The notes under the pieces: model-generated
What the model was told of the DNA's origin: nothing
The model's input: the letters and a program-made list of their open reading frames with translations, nothing else
Databases searched by the model: none
Position numbers and translations under genes: made by a program
From: an uncultured Pirellulaceae bacterium
GTDB lineage: Bacteria; Planctomycetota; Planctomycetia; Pirellulales; Pirellulaceae
DNA: 54,998 nucleotides
NCBI GenBank assembly: GCA_938082855.1
Contig: CALKCC010000105.1
Span: 1-54,998 of the forward strand
Direction of reading: 5' to 3'
Shown here: one piece after another, positions 53,468-54,998 of the stretch
Position numbering within the stretch: position 1 is the stretch's first letter
How the letters are laid out: each line of letters begins with the position of its first letter

Positions 53468-53591
53468 CAACTCAACGTTGCCCTACCCTTAGACTTTCCC
53501 AAAGAATTGAAAAGCGAATTAGGCTGGAAGGATTGGGTATTCGTATTCATAATTCAGTACTTGAATGCAGAATTGAATCAGAGGCCGACCG

Positions 53592-54428
53592 GTGAAAAAT
53601 CTACCCGTCAAGACGTTAACGCATGGCGATCTTACGATCGAAGGGTTTTCGCGCGCTGCGGTTCAGAGTTACTGGAGAATTCCTGAGTTGAAGTTGGGCT
53701 TCGATCTGGGAGCTCACCCCTGGGATTTTATGGGTACCCCCAACTGGTTTGTCACCCATTGCCATATGGATCATATTGTTGCCTTGCCTGTATATGTGGC
53801 CCGCCGACGAATGATGAAAATGGATCCTCCTAAAATCTATCTGCCAGCGCATGCGGTGGAAACTGTTCATGCCATTCTGAAGGCATTTACGAAATTGGAT
53901 CGCGGGCGTTTACCTTGTGATTTGATCGGAGTAAAACCCGGAGATGAAATTCAACTGAACCGAGAGATGGTGGTCACGGTCGGCGAAACTCGTCATACCG
54001 TACCTTCGCTCAGCTATCTGGTTTGGCAGCGTCGCAATAAACTCAAACCGGAATTCGCGGAGTTAAGCGGAGAACAGATCCGAGATATTCGCCAGCGTGG
54101 TACAGAAGTATCTCATGAAGTTCGTGTTCCATTGCTGGGTTATACAGGAGATACCCGCGTGGAAGGCCTTGATCTCACTCCTGCCCTGTACCAATGCAAA
54201 ATCCTGATTACTGAAATGACCTTTGTTTCCGACGATCACAGTCAGGATAAAATTCGCAAAAATGGTCACATGCATCTGCACGACTTTATCGATCGAGCTG
54301 AACAATTCGAAAATGAATTAATCATCGCTTCCCACTTCAGTACTCGCTATAACTACCATCAAGTTAAGAAACTAGTGAACGCCGCGATACCTGATTCTCT
54401 GGCCGAGCGTTTGCATTTGTGGTTGTAG
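53592..54428 (+). CDS. metallo-beta-lactamase-fold hydrolase, tRNase Z-like
   Basis: A 278-aa protein with the HxHxDH zinc motif HCHMDH (His56, His58, Asp60, His61), a later YTGDTR segment (metal-bridging Asp) and NGHMHLHDF and [10 protein letters not shown] near the end. The GTG start at 53592 has GAGG eight bases upstream. The ordering resembles ribonuclease Z/short tRNase Z-like hydrolases, including plant-type members, more than beta-lactamases or glyoxalases. No exosite insertion is obvious. It lies 17 bases before hemW. Confidence 0.85.
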   Translation: MKNLPVKTLTHGDLTIEGFSRAAVQSYWRIPELKLGFDLGAHPWDFMGTPNWFVTHCHMDHIVALPVYVARRRMMKMDPPKIYLPAHAVETVHAILKAFTKLDRGRLPCDLIGVKPGDEIQLNREMVVTVGETRHTVPSLSYLVWQRRNKLKPEFAELSGEQIRDIRQRGTEVSHEVRVPLLGYTGDTRVEGLDLTPALYQCKILITEMTFVSDDHSQDKIRKNGHMHLHDFIDRAEQFENELIIASHFSTRYNYHQVKKLVNAAIPDSLAERLHLWL

Positions 54429-54445
54429 AGAGTTCGTTATCACCG

Positions 54446-54998
54446 ATGGCCATGCCGGTTCCGCGTTCCGCTTACATTCATGTTCCCTTTTGTCGCCATC
54501 GCTGCGGCTATTGCAACTTCACGGTCATCGCTGGCCGCGACGATTTACACGCTTCCTATTTGCAGGCTTTGCAAATGGAGCTGGAAACGTTGAATGAGCC
54601 TCAGGAAATGGAGACAGTGTTTCTTGGTGGTGGCACTCCCACCCAACTCCAATCTGATGAGTTACGCCAGTTATTCGACCTGATTGCTCACTGGTTTCCT
54701 TTGGTCAGCGACGGAGAATACACGATCGAGGCCAATCCTGAGGATATCGACGAACAAGTCGTAGCGCTCTTTGAGGAGTATGGAATCAACCGAGTTAGCC
54801 TTGGTGGACAGTCGTTTGATCCGGAAAAATTAAGGCAACTGGAACGGAGTCACCAGCCGGTACAGCTAGAGAATTGTTTTACACTACTCAAACCCATCTC
54901 ATCTGTTTCCATGGATTTGATTTTTGGAGTGCCTGGGGAAACCCTCCCCCAATGGTCGGCAGATTTGGATGCGTTACTTACCTTTCGCCCCACCCATA
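54446..54998 (+). CDS. hemW: radical SAM HemW/HemN-like protein (3' end outside window)
   Basis: The frame is open from the ATG at 54446 (a second ATG lies two codons on) to the window end, 184 codons. AYIHVPFCRHRCGYCNF carries the CxxxCxxC radical SAM motif (Cys 16, 20, 23), followed by VFLGGGTPTQL, IEANPEDID, GINRVSLGGQSF and SMDLIFGVPGETLPQW, as in the HemN/HemW family. HemW is a heme chaperone; HemN is oxygen-independent coproporphyrinogen III oxidase. The start YIHVPFC with C-GYCNF and lack of a long N-terminal extension favour HemW, but the C-terminus that would decide is not in the window. Confidence 0.9.
   Translation, partial: MAMPVPRSAYIHVPFCRHRCGYCNFTVIAGRDDLHASYLQALQMELETLNEPQEMETVFLGGGTPTQLQSDELRQLFDLIAHWFPLVSDGEYTIEANPEDIDEQVVALFEEYGINRVSLGGQSFDPEKLRQLERSHQPVQLENCFTLLKPISSVSMDLIFGVPGETLPQWSADLDALLTFRPTH

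Overview
The window looks like a chromosomal segment of a planctomycete (PVC superphylum), judged from the sequence alone. Supporting signs are the very large tandem-fused UvrA (2278 aa), a 76-aa protein matching the small basic protein family known to me from Planctomycetes/Verrucomicrobia/Chlamydiae, many secreted proteins of unknown function, Gfo/Idh/MocA and TIM-barrel sugar genes, a Fur-family repressor and GTG/TTG starts with weak ribosome binding sites. I see no phage, transposase, integrase, rRNA or CRISPR array. Most genes are housekeeping or planctomycete-specific. The unusual material is between genes.

Layout. 1-4200 (minus strand): panB, a YyaL-type thioredoxin-fold protein and a DegT/DnrJ aminotransferase cut by the window edge. 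4365-9795 (plus): a secreted protein, a cupin, an 898-aa membrane-anchored orphan, a radical SAM protein and a two-helix membrane protein. 9944-12465 (minus): an exported serine protease, tRNA-Arg(TCG) and an exported cyclophilin. 12679-20761 (plus): rsmD-like methyltransferase, cold-shock protein, ilvH-ilvC behind a structured leader, an FHA protein and dnaE. 21159-22850 (minus): a 2-oxoacid decarboxylase. 23180-30910 (plus): fused uvrA with two small genes behind it. 30919-33188: smpB (minus) and lipB-lipA (plus). 33749-39069 (plus): an ABC transporter with FtsX-type permease, a secreted CPFC protein and two DUF3299-like proteins. 39249-44433 (plus): a sugar-catabolism-like group. 44584-46129: a Fur-family gene divergent from a pilin-like gene. 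46341-54998: scpB, rpe, accD, a protein kinase, a small basic protein, larA-like, a pentapeptide protein (minus), scpA, a metallo-beta-lactamase-fold hydrolase and hemW (cut by the window edge).

The most striking feature is a family of intergenic arrays made of 7-8 bp units with consensus TT[AG][AG][ACG]CA(N). There are ten arrays between 9.8 and 46.3 kb. They start at or inside stop codons, often supply the stop codon, and show an ordered gradient of unit types (TTAACC, TTAGCC, TTGGCC/TTGGAC, TTAGAC, TTGGGC). Four of them are longer elements of about 140-180 bp with inverted ends, one of which is in reverse orientation. Three arrays contain a second, GC-richer hairpin-forming repeat (element B). 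dnaE is bracketed by two direct copies of array-B-array.

Other points for a second look: the four-ATPase UvrA with a duplicated C-terminal domain; a LipB-like protein lacking the usual catalytic Lys and Cys next to an intact LipA; a lipoyl-like domain lacking its lysine; an RsmD-like enzyme with CPPY in place of (D/N)PPY; and an ABC/FtsX/DUF3299 cluster that recalls zinc-uptake loci.
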